From Cymodocea nodosa (taxonomy: Eukaryota; Streptophyta; Magnoliopsida; Alismatales; Cymodoceaceae), in the NCBI GenBank assembly GCA_036874045.1, contig CM072337.1:3596001-3660000 (forward strand): a DNA stretch of 64,000 nucleotides. Direction: 5' to 3'. Each line of letters opens with the position of its first letter. Positions within the stretch are counted from its first letter, which is position 1. The notes below the pieces were generated by a model. The model saw only the letters and a program-made list of their open reading frames with translations. It did no database searches and was not told the origin of the DNA. This document shows, piece after piece, positions 24,086 through 35,924 of the stretch. The position numbers were made by a program, and so were the translations under genes.

Positions 24086-24994
24086 TTCATTTTTCCTTAT
24101 AGGACAATTTGGAGAAAGATGTCTAGGTTTCTTACAGTTGTAACATACATACTTTCTAGATGAAGAATTCTAGTCATTCAATGTTTTTGATGTTGAGGGT
24201 TTATCATTTATGTTCCTTTGCTGTTTCCTAGCTTTCCATGCTTTCTTGAATTTCCTAGTTAGCAAAATCAAATTCTCGTTAGAATCAATAGATATTTCAG
24301 AATCTGAATTAATTTCGAAGGCTATTTCTTTCTTCATTTTCAGTTTGTTGTGACTCAGTGATTCATTTAATTGAACTTTATAAGCTATTAAATTTCCTAT
24401 AAGTTCATTTATTATATAAACATTTAAATCTTGTGATTCCTCAATTGATGTCACTTTCTGAGACCATTTAGAACTTAGGGATCTAAGAATTTTCCTCACC
24501 AAATTCTTCTATTCAAAATTCTTTCCTAAGCATTTTAAAGAGTTTATGATATCAAGGATTCTGGAAAACATCTCCGAAATACTTTGGTCTTCAGGCATCT
24601 TAAAGTGTTCATACTTATGAATTAACATGTTAATCTTAGTCTCTTTAACTTGAGAAGTACCTTCATGTGAAACTTCTAATACATGCCATACCTCATAAGT
24701 AGATTTATATGCCAACACTTTACTGAACTGTTCATAACTCAATGCACAAAATAAAATATTTAAGCCTTTAGCATTTAGAGTTTCATTTTCTTTTTCAGTA
24801 ATTGTCCAAGTATTATAAGGCGTAGTTGACGAAGTATATGGTTTGGAAATCATGAACCACAACTTATGATCTATACTTTGAAGAAAGACTATCATCCTAT
24901 ATTTCCAATATTCAAAATGTATTCCATTAAATAAAGTAGGACGATTAAGATTTTGACCTTCATACAAAGAAAAATTACCATTTCTAGTAGCCAT
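24086..24994 (-). pseudogene. R1 gag N-terminal part (capsid and zinc knuckle)
   Basis: It starts at ATG 24992-24994. The N-terminus has RPTLFNGIHFEYWKYRM, the typical start of copia gag, then the UBN2-type capsid block (KETKINMLIHKYEHFKM, SISEMFSRILDIINSLK). Two TAG stops (near 24509 and 24170) interrupt a single frame. The zinc knuckle CYNCKKPRHLSPNC keeps C-C-H-C but has Arg where most knuckles have Gly before His. R2 interrupts the reading a few codons later; the rest of gag continues at 17471 and below. The gag is diverged from R2 and R3. Confidence 0.9.
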
Positions 24995-25180
24995 ATTACC
25001 TTAGATTTTTCAACCTATTTGATTTTAAATAGTTTAAACACTTTAAAACAACTTGAGCCTTAAATCAAAAAAGTTAAACGTATGCTCAGATATTAATTTC
25101 TATTTAGAAACAAGGAAGGCAAAATAAGCAATGATATTAAATAAGTTGGTATCGATTTTATATCAAAGATTATTAACAAA

Positions 25181-25192
25181 GCTCTAATACCA
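25181..25192 (-). other. Primer binding site of R1 (initiator-Met tRNA type)
   Basis: The minus strand reads TGGTATTAGAGC two bases inside the LTR, one C-to-T change from TGGTATCAGAGC. Confidence 0.88.
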
Positions 25193-25194
25193 CT

Positions 25195-26720
25195 TGTAGG
25201 ATCGTATGGCTACACAAGAGGGGGTTGAATTGTGTTTTTCAACATTTTCGATTATAATTGAAACTCCAAAACTCAAAAACAAGTTAAGACACTAGTTTCA
25301 TAAAATCATTTTTATTCAAGGTTTCAATTACAATATACAATTCAATTTTCCTTAGAAATTGTAGATGCAATTATATATCGATATCATGTTTCATCAATAT
25401 AATTTCATAACTACAAATAGAGAAAACTAATTTACAGAATTTAAAACATTTCTCCCTATTTGAGATCTTTCTTCTTCTTCTTCTTCTTCTTTCTCTTCTT
25501 TAGCAATTCTTCAATGACGAATATCTGACTTTCTCTGTTTCACCAAATTTGCTTTCTTTTAATACTTCAGATCTTCAGTGACATAAATCTTACCTTTTTC
25601 TACTTCACTGAATTTTCTTCCACCTAAGAGCTTTTCCCCCGAAAGGTGTTTTTGATCCTTGAAATGATTTTTCATTTGGTGTGCAGGGATAATTGATCAA
25701 CGAGAATTCTATGCCTTTTATACTGTATTTTCACTTCATGCATATCCTCCACGTTTAATCACTACTAGTTTTCCACTTCTTCACAGCTTCTCTTTTTCCT
25801 TCATCGAAATACACATGTTCTGACCCACATTTACATTTCGAATTTTCTTTAATCATCAATCCTGGATCTTTGAAAAATTTCCTGCAAAATAAACTTTCTC
25901 GTCCAAAATTTTTTCATCAAGTATAATAATAAGTCGTTGTGTTAATATTAACTAAACGAGTAAAACAAGTACATATATAACTTAACGAATTCCTCATGTG
26001 ACAAGTACTGCAGCTAACTCAACAAACTAAGTCTGTGGTGTTACGCTAACTCAACAAACCAACTTCGTTGTGTTACAAATAACTCAACGAACCAGTAATA
26101 AACAAATGTTTTTATAATAAGAATTTTTCCACGTGCAAAAATAACAACTTAAGTTTATAATGCTAACCTAACGCATTGCCTTAGTGTTCAATATAGCAAC
26201 TCAATGTGTTTAGTTATGTTAACTTAATGAGTTAAACATGTGCACCTCATGTGATACAATATAACATTTGTAACCTTGATTCATCACGTGTACAACACTA
26301 ACGTAACAAGTTCATCTCTTCTTTTACTCATTAACTTAACGAGTTGTCACGTGACTTATTTGAACCTTTAAGACTCTAACTTAACGATTTCTCACGTGAT
26401 CTCTATACAAATAACACTCTAACTTAACGAGTTATCTAAATGTGCACTATTCATGATATAGAAAATATAACTTTAAAACATATCATGTTTTTCAATAAAA
26501 ACACACGTTAACTTAACGTTTAGTTAAATGAGAAATTAATGCAACGAAACGACTAGCTATTTAACTTAGTATAATTTCAGATCCAATATAGACAGGTATT
26601 TATATCAGTAAGCTTTTTCTGTATTAATTGATGTTTTTAATTTCTTTTCACAAGTAATAGTAATTGAGCAAATATGATTTCTTTCATTCAGCACACATCA
26701 TCAAAACAAAATACTCAACA
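25195..26720 (-). repeat. R1 LTR (5' LTR in element orientation)
   Basis: Partner of 7164-8674. It starts tgtaggatcgtatgg on the + strand and ends tactcaaca at 26720. The end next to the PBS carries the C-rich motif (ATTCACCCCC on the minus strand) also present at the U5 ends of R2, R3 and, diverged, R4. Confidence 0.93.
25714..25722 (-). promoter_or_regulatory. TATA box of R1 5' LTR
   Basis: TATAAAAGG on the minus strand, conserved at 7676-7684 in the other LTR and about 520 bases from the LTR end. It would place U3 at 25723-26720. Start site not known. Confidence 0.6.
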
Positions 26721-26725
26721 GTTAA
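26721..26725. repeat. Target site duplication of R1 (GTTAA), right
   Basis: Exact repeat of 7159-7163. Confidence 0.9.
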
Positions 26726-27385
26726 CCTTAACTCCACAAGGTCAATAATAAAATGTAAGGTCACTCCATTGAGTTATCTGTAACTCAACAAAGTTTGTTC
26801 GTGAAGTTAGCAAATAAGCGACGAAGTTAGTCTGTTGAGTTAGCTATAACTCAACGAGGTTAGTTCGTGGAGTTAGCAAACATTAACCGAAGCTAGTCCA
26901 TTGAGTTAACTGTAATTCAACGATGTTAGTTCATGGATTAAGCTGAATGGTTATTCTTTTAGCCATGAATGAAATTTCGTGGGTTTAGCAATTACTGAAA
27001 TTTGAAATTAGAAGTGGAACACGTATCCATCAAAATAGGAACCATACTACACGTTACAAGACACGTTCTTGCAACGAGATTCATTTGCCTAATGGACGTG
27101 CATTATAAATATAGAATAGAATGTTATTTACGAGTTACCAGCACTTAAGGAAAGAAAAGAAAATTCGTTGGGGAACTAGAAGGAGAAGTAGCTGATTCAA
27201 CTTCATCCGTCAACAACTATTTACTGAAAACAAAGCGTCAGACTAGGATGTAATTAATCTTCTGCTATTTTACTTTATGTTAAGAGTTTATGAGCACATG
27301 GATTCATTCTCCTAGCACTAAATGATTAGTAAGAACACCTACATAAGATTATTCAACATAGAGGTGTACTAAAATATTTTCTGAA
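26726..27385 (+). other. Unit P spacer upstream of capsid gag (copy A)
   Basis: This matches 48440-49102. The first 230 bases hold several inverted motif pairs (CATTGAGTTA ... TAACTCAAC) spaced about 60-65 bases apart. A TATA-like cattataaatatag lies near 27100 and is kept in copy B near 48820. The remainder is a plain leader-like sequence without a gene. I see no primer binding site here. Confidence 0.6.
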
Positions 27386-28467
27386 TTGGACTTTAACGAA
27401 ATCCTTAGGGGTGTAGCTAGCCTTTCTTTAAAAGAGAATGAAGATATGGCTGCTCTAGTAGAAAAACCATTAGGGGAAATTCTATATCTTGAACTAGTTG
27501 ATGAACCTTCATGTATTGGATTGTCAAACTTTGAGAGAGATAGGTTTGAACTGAAATCTAATTATATTAGTCAATTGCCACACTTTCATGGATTAGAAGG
27601 AGAGGATGCCTATTATTTCCTTAGAGAATTTAATAAAGTTTGTCAAATGATGAAAATGTTGAACATGAGTATTGATGCTATTAAACTTAGATATATCCTT
27701 TTTGCTTTAAAAGGTGCAACTAAAAGATGGTTATATACTTTGTCGCTTGATTTAATTTCTACATGGACTAAATTTTGCTTTGTTTTTCTGGAAAAATATT
27801 ATCCAACACATCAAACGATTAAAAAGAAAAAGGAAACATTAATGTGTAGCCAAAACTAGGGAGAATTATTTTGGAAATATTTTGAAAGATTTAAAGATTT
27901 ACGGACTCAATGTCTACATCATGCAATGAGTAAAGCATAATTAATAGCTATAATTTATGAAGGCATAAATGTTTCAATGAAATCTTTATTATAATCTACT
28001 TGTCAGAATGGATTTTTAAAACTGTGTAGTGAAGAAGCATGGACATACTTAGAAAACTTTGCAAAAAGAACTGCATAGTAGGAAAACTCGGTTGAAGTTA
28101 TTACAGATAAAAGAATATTCAAGCATTATGCATGAAATAGATTCAAGCATTATGCTTGAAGTTAAATTAACTGAATTAACAAAGAAAATAGAAGAGTTAT
28201 CATTAAATCAAAAACTAACAGAAAAGAATGCAAACATTAATGATTTAGATATTATTTATGCTAGAAACTAGAAAGATAACTTTGGAAATTCTTATAACCC
28301 TAACTGGAGAAATCACCCAAGCCTATCTTGGAGAAATAACAATTTCTAGAGAGGAGAAAATACAAATGACAAAAATATAAGTTATGAAGCATTAATTGAA
28401 TAAGGATCTAGAATAGAGAAGTTAGAAAAGATAATTCAACAATTAAACAATTGTCTAGATCAATGTA
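27386..28467 (+). pseudogene. Athila-like capsid gag of unit P, copy A
   Basis: Ty3/gypsy gag (retrotransposon gag domain) that would assemble the capsid. The frame opens without an ATG; the first codon counted is TTG. Typical Athila blocks are LPHFHGLEGEDAYYFLREF, IKLRYILFALKGATKRWL, FLEKYYPTHQT, WKYFERFKDL, then about 130 residues later a Lys/Glu-rich helical stretch and the signature YNPNWRNHPSLSW near 28295-28335. Several TAG and TAA stops break it. No zinc knuckle is visible. It is cut at 28467 by an R1-family LTR fragment; copy B shows about 200 more bases. It lies about 1.2 kb (excluding R1) downstream of ORF X on the same strand. Confidence 0.85.
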
Positions 28468-28566
28468 TGTAGGATCGTATGGCTACATAAGAGGGGGGTG
28501 AATTGTGTATTTTTAATATTTTCTGATATATAATTGAAACTTTAAAACTCAAAAACAAGTCGAGAC
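28468..28566 (-). repeat. R1-family LTR start, 99-bp fragment
   Basis: It matches 7164-7262 (tgtaggatcgtatggctac ... gagacatt) and then breaks off into Athila tail DNA. It marks a second R1-family insertion (R1b), whose other remains are at 31496-32956. Confidence 0.85.
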
Positions 28567-29492
28567 ATTTAATTTGATTGATTAAACTTGTAGAATGATT
28601 TATGTGTAAATCTTATTAAACTATAGAAAAAGTATGAGCTTATTGATATGGATTCATATTTTCAGTAAATAATAGAAGTAGGACTATACGAGATTTGTGT
28701 TTTATTGCATTTGTATTAATGAAATACGTCTATATACTATGTTGAAAAGAAAAGAAAACAAAAGAGAAAAACTTTGAAATTTTATTGACTTGTTTGATCA
28801 TGAGCTTTTTGTACTTGAGCAGATAGGTATGTAAGGATTGTTGACCTGAAAAATGACTCTTTAAATCTGGCAGCCTAAGATCCTAATTAGATCTGGGATT
28901 GTTGATTGAAAGCTCCACACATGGGTACACTAGAAAGCTCTTGTGTGATTCAAGCTTTTCAAATTAACTTTTAAAGTACAAATATGCATATACTATTCTG
29001 AAAAGATAAAAGTGTTTTGTGAAATACAGAAATCTTTTGAATCAAGTATATTTTCTGTTATCTAAGATTACTGAAGTATGAATCTAGAATAGACTTTTGA
29101 AGTTGTTTATTGGAGATACAATTCATTATTCTACTTGTTTTAATCAAATTGAATTGAATTTTGTTTTAATTTGTATGTAGTTGAAATTTATTCTGGAAAT
29201 CATATTGGAAAATTCAAGATAGCAGATGTTTGAAAAGAAAGAAAAAAGATGAGAATACAATTAACACCTATATGATGCTAATATATTTTGTATGTAATTT
29301 ACATATGTTTTAAATATATTTGCAGGTTGAAGAGGAGAAAACAATGTTAAACTAGATTACTGAAAAATATAGAATATCTATATAGTAATCTAATTTATGT
29401 ATTCTAAAGAAGAACAAAATGAAGAATTAATTCTAGCACTTTAGAAAGACCAACTAGTTAGATCTTAGTTTGCTAAGGGACTAGCAAAATTT
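28567..29492 (+). repeat. Athila 3' tail (module M), plus orientation
   Basis: Inverted counterpart of 2732-3648. Its left edge, TTGATTGATTAAACTTG (about 28572-28588), is the shared module boundary. An acceptor-like ttgcag followed by gttgaag lies near 29322. Noncoding. Confidence 0.7.
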
Positions 29493-29506
29493 AAGTATGG
29501 GGGAAG
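29493..29506 (+). other. Polypurine tract of Athila-type element
   Basis: aagtatgggggaag directly before LTR start TGTTTAG. Confidence 0.82.
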
Positions 29507-31495
29507 TGTTTAGAATGAAAGAGTGCATAATATTAAGGGTTAAATGATGGTTAATTGTATAATATTTAGCTTATCACCTGAGAATCAAGTCATTATGTTA
29601 TAATTGCACTATTATATGCTTTAGTGAAAGAATCTACAAAATTTCGGGGAATTAATGTTAATTAAGTATATTTTTGAACTGTTGGTGAATTACAAGCTTT
29701 GAAATTCTTAAGTATCTGAAGTTTTTGTTATTTCAAAGAGTTATATTGCATGTACCGGACAGTTATGTTTTAAACGCTTAAAGAATATTTTATTATTTCT
29801 AGGAGTACACGTGTTGAAACATCAATGCATGATTTAAGTGGATTTTTGGTAAGTTATCTAGTAACTATCCGAAATGCATCTGAGCATCAAATAGTTAGAT
29901 TTTTAAGTATCTAAAACATATATATATATTTTTTCATAAAATTGCTTGAGGACATGTGTCGTGTTCTGGAAACTTGACTTAAGTTATCTTTCGGAAGGTT
30001 AGGTGCTAACTATCCGAAATGCATATAAGTTTCGGATATTTATAGTTATAATTATCCGAAACTTTTGAACTCGTTATTTCTTTATTGCACATGTTTTATA
30101 GTTAAATCAATGAAGTAAGTCCGTTGAGTTATCTGTAACTCCACAGACCATTTATTTTCTAATATGCCACTATAGCAATTGCAGAAATAGGAAATTCAAA
30201 GGAAAACCACGATTGCACATATCTCACAGGAATTTACTCATGGAATGAAGAAGAAATCACCATCATTGATATGAATGAAGGAAATCCAACCAATCAATTA
30301 AGTAGAAGTAGTTACTATTGAAAGAAATATAAAAGAAGAGGAGAAAGATGAAGAAAGTGTGTGTAGTGGTGGAGAACCACAGTAACTACAGGAAGCGTCA
30401 GAAGTTTCCTGAAGCTCCACACCACCACCAAAATCACCAACCATCAGAGGTTTGTGGGGATACTTTTCTGATGTCGGGTCAATTTCGAGCCAAACATAGT
30501 GATTGACAACCACTGTGAGGAGTGATCACATCGTGGGAAGGGAAACCATTTTCACCAAGCACCGACTCATATCTTAAGAGATCGTAAAGCTTCTAGCCTT
30601 GGTTTCGAGTTGATGCCAGTATGCTGAAGAGGAGATCATCTTACAATTCTTGATTCACGATTCTATAAGGAGAGGAGGCAAGATTGTTAGTGATTAAGTT
30701 TTCAATGGTGTAACTGCATTGCATGTAGTGATGGAAGTTTTTATTATCGATAGAGATTTTTACATTTCACCTTTCATTCATCTTCAGGAACATATCAAAA
30801 CAAAAATACCAAAAATAACAAATTATCTATGTTTACATTTAGTATTAAAGTGTTGTAGTGTTTGTTTTGTATTGTGATTAATGTTATCATTGTTAGTATT
30901 GTGAATGTTTTATGTTTGTTTGATTTAGAAAATAGAAAATAGTTTTATTGTTTACTAAAATTGATTCATTCTAGATACTTAAAGATTTTAATGGTTACTA
31001 TTTGAAATATCTAAATGTTAGTGTTGCTTAATGATAAATTTAATATTAACTAACATTAAAGAGCTTAATTGATGTTATTTATATTCTATGGAACCACCCA
31101 ATGGTTGGCTGAATTTCTCTGTAAATAGCAATATTTAATTGGAAAGGTAGGCTTCTGGAGTTAACTTAAGTCCATGAGGTCAGTCCGTTGAGTTAGCCAT
31201 AACTCTACGAACTAGGTCTATTGTGTTAACTATAACTCAACGAACTGCTTACTGAACACATATAAACTTCGATATAAAAATCAGAACAGTACACAATTCT
31301 TACTCAATCTCTATGGGATCAACCTATACTTGCACACAAATACAATATACACGCTGCACTTGCAGTTAAAATACAAATTGGAATTAATATCTAATTTGTG
31401 TGAAAAGTTGTTTGTTTACTTCTAAAGGTAATTATTGATATAAGCATAAAACCAAATTAAACAAGTTTAAGATTTAACTTAACAACCCCAATACA
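29507..31495 (+). repeat. Athila-type LTR, complete, plus orientation
   Basis: 1,989 bp from tgtttagaatgaaag to aatacaca. It has the same architecture as 37837-39939 and 41341-43306. It contains TAACTATCCGAAATGCATC motifs near 29850-30060 and GTTGAGTTA-type pairs near 30110 and 31190. With the tail at 28567 it forms the 3' end of an Athila-like element whose body is missing; what follows is R1-family DNA. Confidence 0.88.
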
Positions 31496-32015
31496 CAACT
31501 GATGAGCTTATCAGATGCATTGAAAGGCACAATGCCTAGACATACATTACCCTTTGGAAATAAATCTTCATCTAATTTACCTTTTTCAACTAAATTTGTT
31601 TCCTTAGAAACAATTTTTTTGACACTTTGTCTCTTGTAACAAGTGAGTTGTTCTTCCTGTTGAATTATTGCTATTTTCTTATACATTTGTTTCATAAAAG
31701 TTTTTTGTTTCAATTCTTCCAAGGCACTTTTTATAGCTATTACCTTTTAAAGACTTTCAACTTTTCTTTGATCAACAACAATATTTGTTTGTTTTTCCTT
31801 TGAAAATAAAGGTGTAGGTATTACAGATTCATGTTCTTCCTCAAATGATTGTAGTTGAGTTCCATTTATAGGGGTTTAAGGAATTCTATTTGAAGAACCT
31901 ACTCCTTTTTTAGGTATTTAGCATATTGTTCCAAAAATGCTATTTCAACACATTTCATACGATATTCTTTGTCAAATTTACTTCTTATGCCCATGTATTG
32001 TATATTGTCAGTTGT
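31496..32015 (-). pseudogene. ORF X N-terminal fragment of R1b
   Basis: The minus strand matches 10700-11230 of R1: ASDKLIS, VCLGIVPF, EDLFPKGNV and IAFLEQYAKYL are recognisable counterparts of R1 segments. The C-terminal part was lost to the Athila LTR, and the N-terminal end is fused to integrase DNA near 32015 by a deletion that removed RT, RNase H and module M. No function is left. Confidence 0.7.
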
Positions 32016-32956
32016 ATGAACTACTTCTACCTAGAGAGATAGGGGTAACTTATTTTCATTTAACATAGTTCTAGACATTTCCTAAAGTGATCTATTTTTA
32101 CGTTCTACTATCTCATTTTGTGAAGGAGCTCTTGGAAATGAGTACGTATGATCTATGCCTAATTCTTCACAAAAGGTGTCCATTTGATCATTATCAAATT
32201 CTGTACCATGATCACTCCTAAGTTTTTGAATTTTAACCTTTTGCTCAATTTGAACTTTATTACAGAATATCTTAAATATTTCAAAAACTTCAGTTTTATT
32301 AGCTAGAAAATAAACCCAAGTAAACCTAGTATAGTCATCAACTAGTACAAAAGTATAATGTTTACTTCCTAGACTGGTAGTCCTAGTAGGTCCAAATAAA
32401 TCTATATGCACTAGTTTTAATACTCTTTTGCTTGCTATTTCATTTAAACTTTTAAACGATGTTTTATGTAATTTACCTAGTTGACATGCATCACACATAA
32501 ACTCTTTCGAGTACTTAATACTAGGTAAACCTCTAACTAGATTCTTTTTAGACTGCTTTTGTAATAATTTTAAGTTTGAGTGTCCTAGCATTCTATGCTA
32601 TAAAATAACTTCATCTGATTTTGTAATTAAGCAAGCATTGTCTTTAATAATATTAGAAGGCAAATTCAGAATACAAATGGATCCTTTCTTATATGTAGTG
32701 AATAAAATTTCATTTGTAGATATGTCCATAATTTTATAGGAATCTTTTTCAAAAATTACTCTCTAAAACTTCATTAAAACAGGCTCAATAAATTAAAACC
32801 TAAGTTTTCCACTAATAATACATCATTTATAAAATATTTTTTAGTTACCTGAACCTTGCCAGACCCAAGGATATTTGTTTTGCTTTTATTTCCAAAGGTA
32901 ACTTGTCCATTCTTGGTCTTTGTTACTTCTGTAAGTAATCGTATATCTCTAGTCAT
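32016..32956 (-). pseudogene. R1b integrase and protease fragment
   Basis: The minus strand carries copia protease remains (GQVTFGNKSK, FINDVLLVENLGFNLLS, 32774-32956, active site lost at the junction). These are followed by the integrase finger (LGHSNLKLL ... CDACQLGKLHK) and core with HIDLFGP, RSDHGTEF and IVERKN, so the three acidic residues remain, though Gly before the last is Glu. The frame is open for 169 codons at 32082-32591. It is truncated on one side by the ORF X junction and on the other by an Athila LTR. Confidence 0.88.
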
Positions 32957-32960
32957 GTGG

Positions 32961-34918
32961 TATTTAGAATGAAAAAGCGCATAATATTAATGGTTAAATG
33001 ATGGTTAATTGCATAATATTTAGCTTATCATATGAGAATTAAGTCATTATGTTATAATTGCACTGTTATATGCTTTAATGAAAGAATCTACATAATTTCA
33101 GGGAATTAACATGAATTAAGTACATTTCCAAACTGTTAGTGAATTGCAGGCTGTGAAATTCTTAAGTATCCAAATTTTCTGTTATTTCGGAGAGTTATAT
33201 TTAAAGTACTAGACAATTATGTTTTAAACGTTAAAAGAATATTCAAGTACACAGTAATAACTCGTTGAGTTAAAGGCTTAAAGATGTAAAAGTACAAGTA
33301 ACAACTTGTTGAGTTAGTGAGTAAAAATCATAAGTTGTATATCTGAACTCGTTAAGTTAGAATTATGCACGTGTTGAATTTAAATACTTTAGTATATCAC
33401 ATGAGCTGCACATGTTTAACTCGTTAAGTTAGCATAACTATACGCGTTGAGTTACTTGAATATACACTAAGGTAACGCATTGTGTTAGTAGCTTATAAGT
33501 TATTTCTTTATTGCACGTGTTTCATAGTTAAATCAATGAAGTAAGTCTATTGAGTTATCTGTAACTCCACAGACCATATATTTTCTAATATGCCACTATA
33601 GTAGTTGCAAAAATAAGACATTCGAAGGAAAACCACGAATGCATGTATCACGCAGGAATTCACTCGTGGAAGGAAGAAGAAATCACCATCGTTGATATGA
33701 ATGAAGGAAATCCATCGATCATCTAAGCAGAAGTAGTTACTACAGAAAAAAATATAAAAGAAGAGGAGAAAGACGAAGAAAGTGTGTGTAGAGGTGGAGG
33801 ACTGCGCTAACTGCAAGTAGCGTCGGAAGTTCCCTGAAGCTCCACACCACCACCAAAATCACCAACCATTAGAGGTCTGTGAGGATACTTTTCTAATGTT
33901 GGGTCGATTACAAGCTGAACATGGTGACTGACAACTACTGTGAGGAGTGATCACGTCGCAGAAAGGGAACCCATTTTCACCAAGCACCAACTCATATCTC
34001 AGGATATGGTAAAACTTCTAGCCTTAGTTTCAGGTTGATGCGAGTATGTTGAAGAGGAGATCATCTTACAATTTTGGATACGCGATTCTATAGGGAGAGG
34101 AGGCAAGATTGTAAGTGATTAAGTTTTCAGTGGTGTAATCGCATCACATGTAGTGATGGAAGTTTTTACTGTCAATAGAGATTTTTACATTTCACCTTTT
34201 ATTCATCTTTAAGAATATATCAAAACAAAAATACCAAAAATAACAAATTATCTATGTTTACATTTAGTATTAAAGTGTTGTATTGTTTGTTTTGTATCAT
34301 GATTAACGTTATCATTGTCAGTATTGTGAATGTTTTATGTTTGTTTGATTTAGAAAATAGAAAATAGTTTTACGTTTACTGAAATTGAATCGTTCTAGAT
34401 ACTTAAAGATTTTAATGGTTACTATTTGAAATATCTGAATGTTAGTGTTGCTTAATGATAAATCTAATATTAACTAACATTAAAGAGCTTAATTGATGTT
34501 ATTTACAATCTGTGGAACCCCCAATGGTTGGCCAAATTTCTTTGTAAATAGCAATATTTAACTGGAAAGATAGGCTCATGAAGTTAACTGAAGTCCACGA
34601 GGTCAGTCCATTAAGTTAGCCATAACTCCATGAACTAAGTCCATTGTGTTAACTGTAACTCAATGGAGTACTTACTAAACACATATAAACTCCAATATAA
34701 AAATCGGAACAATACACAATTCTTACTCAATCTCTATGGGATTGACCTACACTTGCACACAAATATAATATACATTATGCATTTGTAGTTAAAACACAAA
34801 TTAGAATTAATATCTAATTTTTGTGAAAGATTGTTTGTTTACTTCTAAAAGTAATTATTGATATAAGCATAAAGACAAATTAAACAAGTTTAAAAATAGA
34901 AGTTAACAAATCAATACA
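32961..34918 (+). repeat. Athila-type LTR (5' LTR of copy Q1)
   Basis: It begins tatttagaatgaaaaagcgc (G lost from the canonical TG start) and ends aatcaataca. Directly after it lie a primer site and gag, so this is a 5' LTR. It has fewer CCGAAA motifs than the copy at 37837 and more TTAACTCG/CGAGTTAA words near 33260-33500. Confidence 0.88.
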
Positions 34919-34925
34919 AGTTTTC

Positions 34926-34943
34926 TAGCACTGTTGCCAGGGA
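34926..34943 (+). other. Degenerate tRNA-Asp primer binding site
   Basis: TAGCACTGTTGCCAGGGA compared with TGGCGCCGTTGCCGGGGA (complement of the tRNA-Asp 3' end, used by Athila-type elements): four mismatches, all transitions of the kind left by cytosine deamination. Confidence 0.75.
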
Positions 34944-35924
34944 TTGAGAAGCTAAGCAACTATGAGTGCTATTTTGTTTTAATAGTAGAGGAGTGTTGTG
35001 TGTTTTATTTTATAATTGAGAATATGGCATATGCTTATGCTCAAAGATTTCTGAAACCTATAGTTAGCATATGTGAATTCTGTAATTTGGTAGGTCACAA
35101 TATCTTTGATTGTTTGAAACTAAGATGATTGTAGATGGTTAGATCCCATGAATAACAAATGAATTATATTCAATATAATAGAGCTGAGTATGAGAATCCT
35201 ATAGTTTACCCAACTGATGGTCAGTTTAGAATGTGTAATATGTTGAGAGACAAGGAAGTTTGGGATAGGTATGACTGACTTGAGCGTAGCTTAGAGCAGA
35301 ACATGGACAAATTGGAACAATACATGTGTCAACAACAAGAAGTCAACAAATTAAACTATAAGGAAGAATATTCAGAACGTAAAATTGATATCATTTACGA
35401 AACTGAAAAAATGATAATGAAAATTGATCAAAAATTGAATGCAATGAGATTAGATGATTTGGAAAGAAAATTAAAAGCATTGGACAAATTTACAATGAAA
35501 TTATAAGTTATGTAATAAGAAAACACAAATGAAAACTTTAATGTTACAGAAGTGCATAATTTGCAAGACATACAAAAAAAAGAAAATATCAATGCAATAG
35601 AATTTAAAGAATGCAATTTAAAACTAAAAATAATTGAAGATCATAATCACGAAAATGAAATAGAAAAACATCATGAAAGTAACGAAAATCTGGAAGATGT
35701 ATGTATAACATTAAAATCTGGAACTGATATACTACCAAGAATTCAAAAAGAAAGTAATATGAAGGTGGATAAGAATAAAATTCAAAATGATAATGAAAAT
35801 GTAATATCTGAAAACGTAGAAATCAATGAAAAAATATCTAAATCTGAAATGAGACTAAAAATGATCAAACAAATCAAATGAAAGATAAATGATTTTTTAA
35901 ATCGCAATCATTAGCACCCTATCC
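34944..35924 (+). pseudogene. Athila-type gag C-terminal half with zinc knuckle (copy Q1)
   Basis: It follows the PBS directly. A segment MAYAYAQRFLKP leads to the knuckle CEFCNLVGHNIFDC (C-x2-C-x4-H-x4-C), then an Asn/Tyr-rich stretch (YNRAEYENPIVYP), and long coiled coil (LEQNMDKLEQYMCQQQ; IDQKLNAMRLDDLERKLKALD). A Lys/Glu/Asn-rich linker runs to the protease. Frame shifts and stops occur near 35120, 35275, 35505 and 35880. The capsid domain expected between PBS and knuckle is absent, as it is in the minus-strand copy at 40583-41315, so this may be a family trait rather than a private deletion. Confidence 0.7.

Larger units (their letters stand above)
7164..26720 (-). mobile_element. R1: Ty1/copia element with extra ORF X, containing nested R2
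   Basis: Two LTRs of about 1.5 kb (7164-8674 and 25195-26720) bound by TG and CA, an exact GTTAA target duplication, an initiator-Met-type PBS (25181-25192) and a PPT (8675-8690) define a structurally complete element read on the minus strand. The order is LTR, PBS, gag, protease, integrase, RT, RNase H, a 1.5-kb noncoding stretch, ORF X, PPT, LTR. It spans 19,557 bp, of which 6,609 are nested R2 plus its duplication, leaving about 12.9 kb of its own. Integrase before RT makes it copia; size, zinc-knuckle gag and an extra ORF after pol resemble Sireviruses. The LTRs differ by several percent by eye, so it is not recent. Confidence 0.93.

Noticed and set aside
26726-27385. Unit P spacer as a complete LTR between ORF X and gag
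   Set aside because: A TATA-like site is conserved, but I could find no TG/CA edges and no primer site before the capsid gene.
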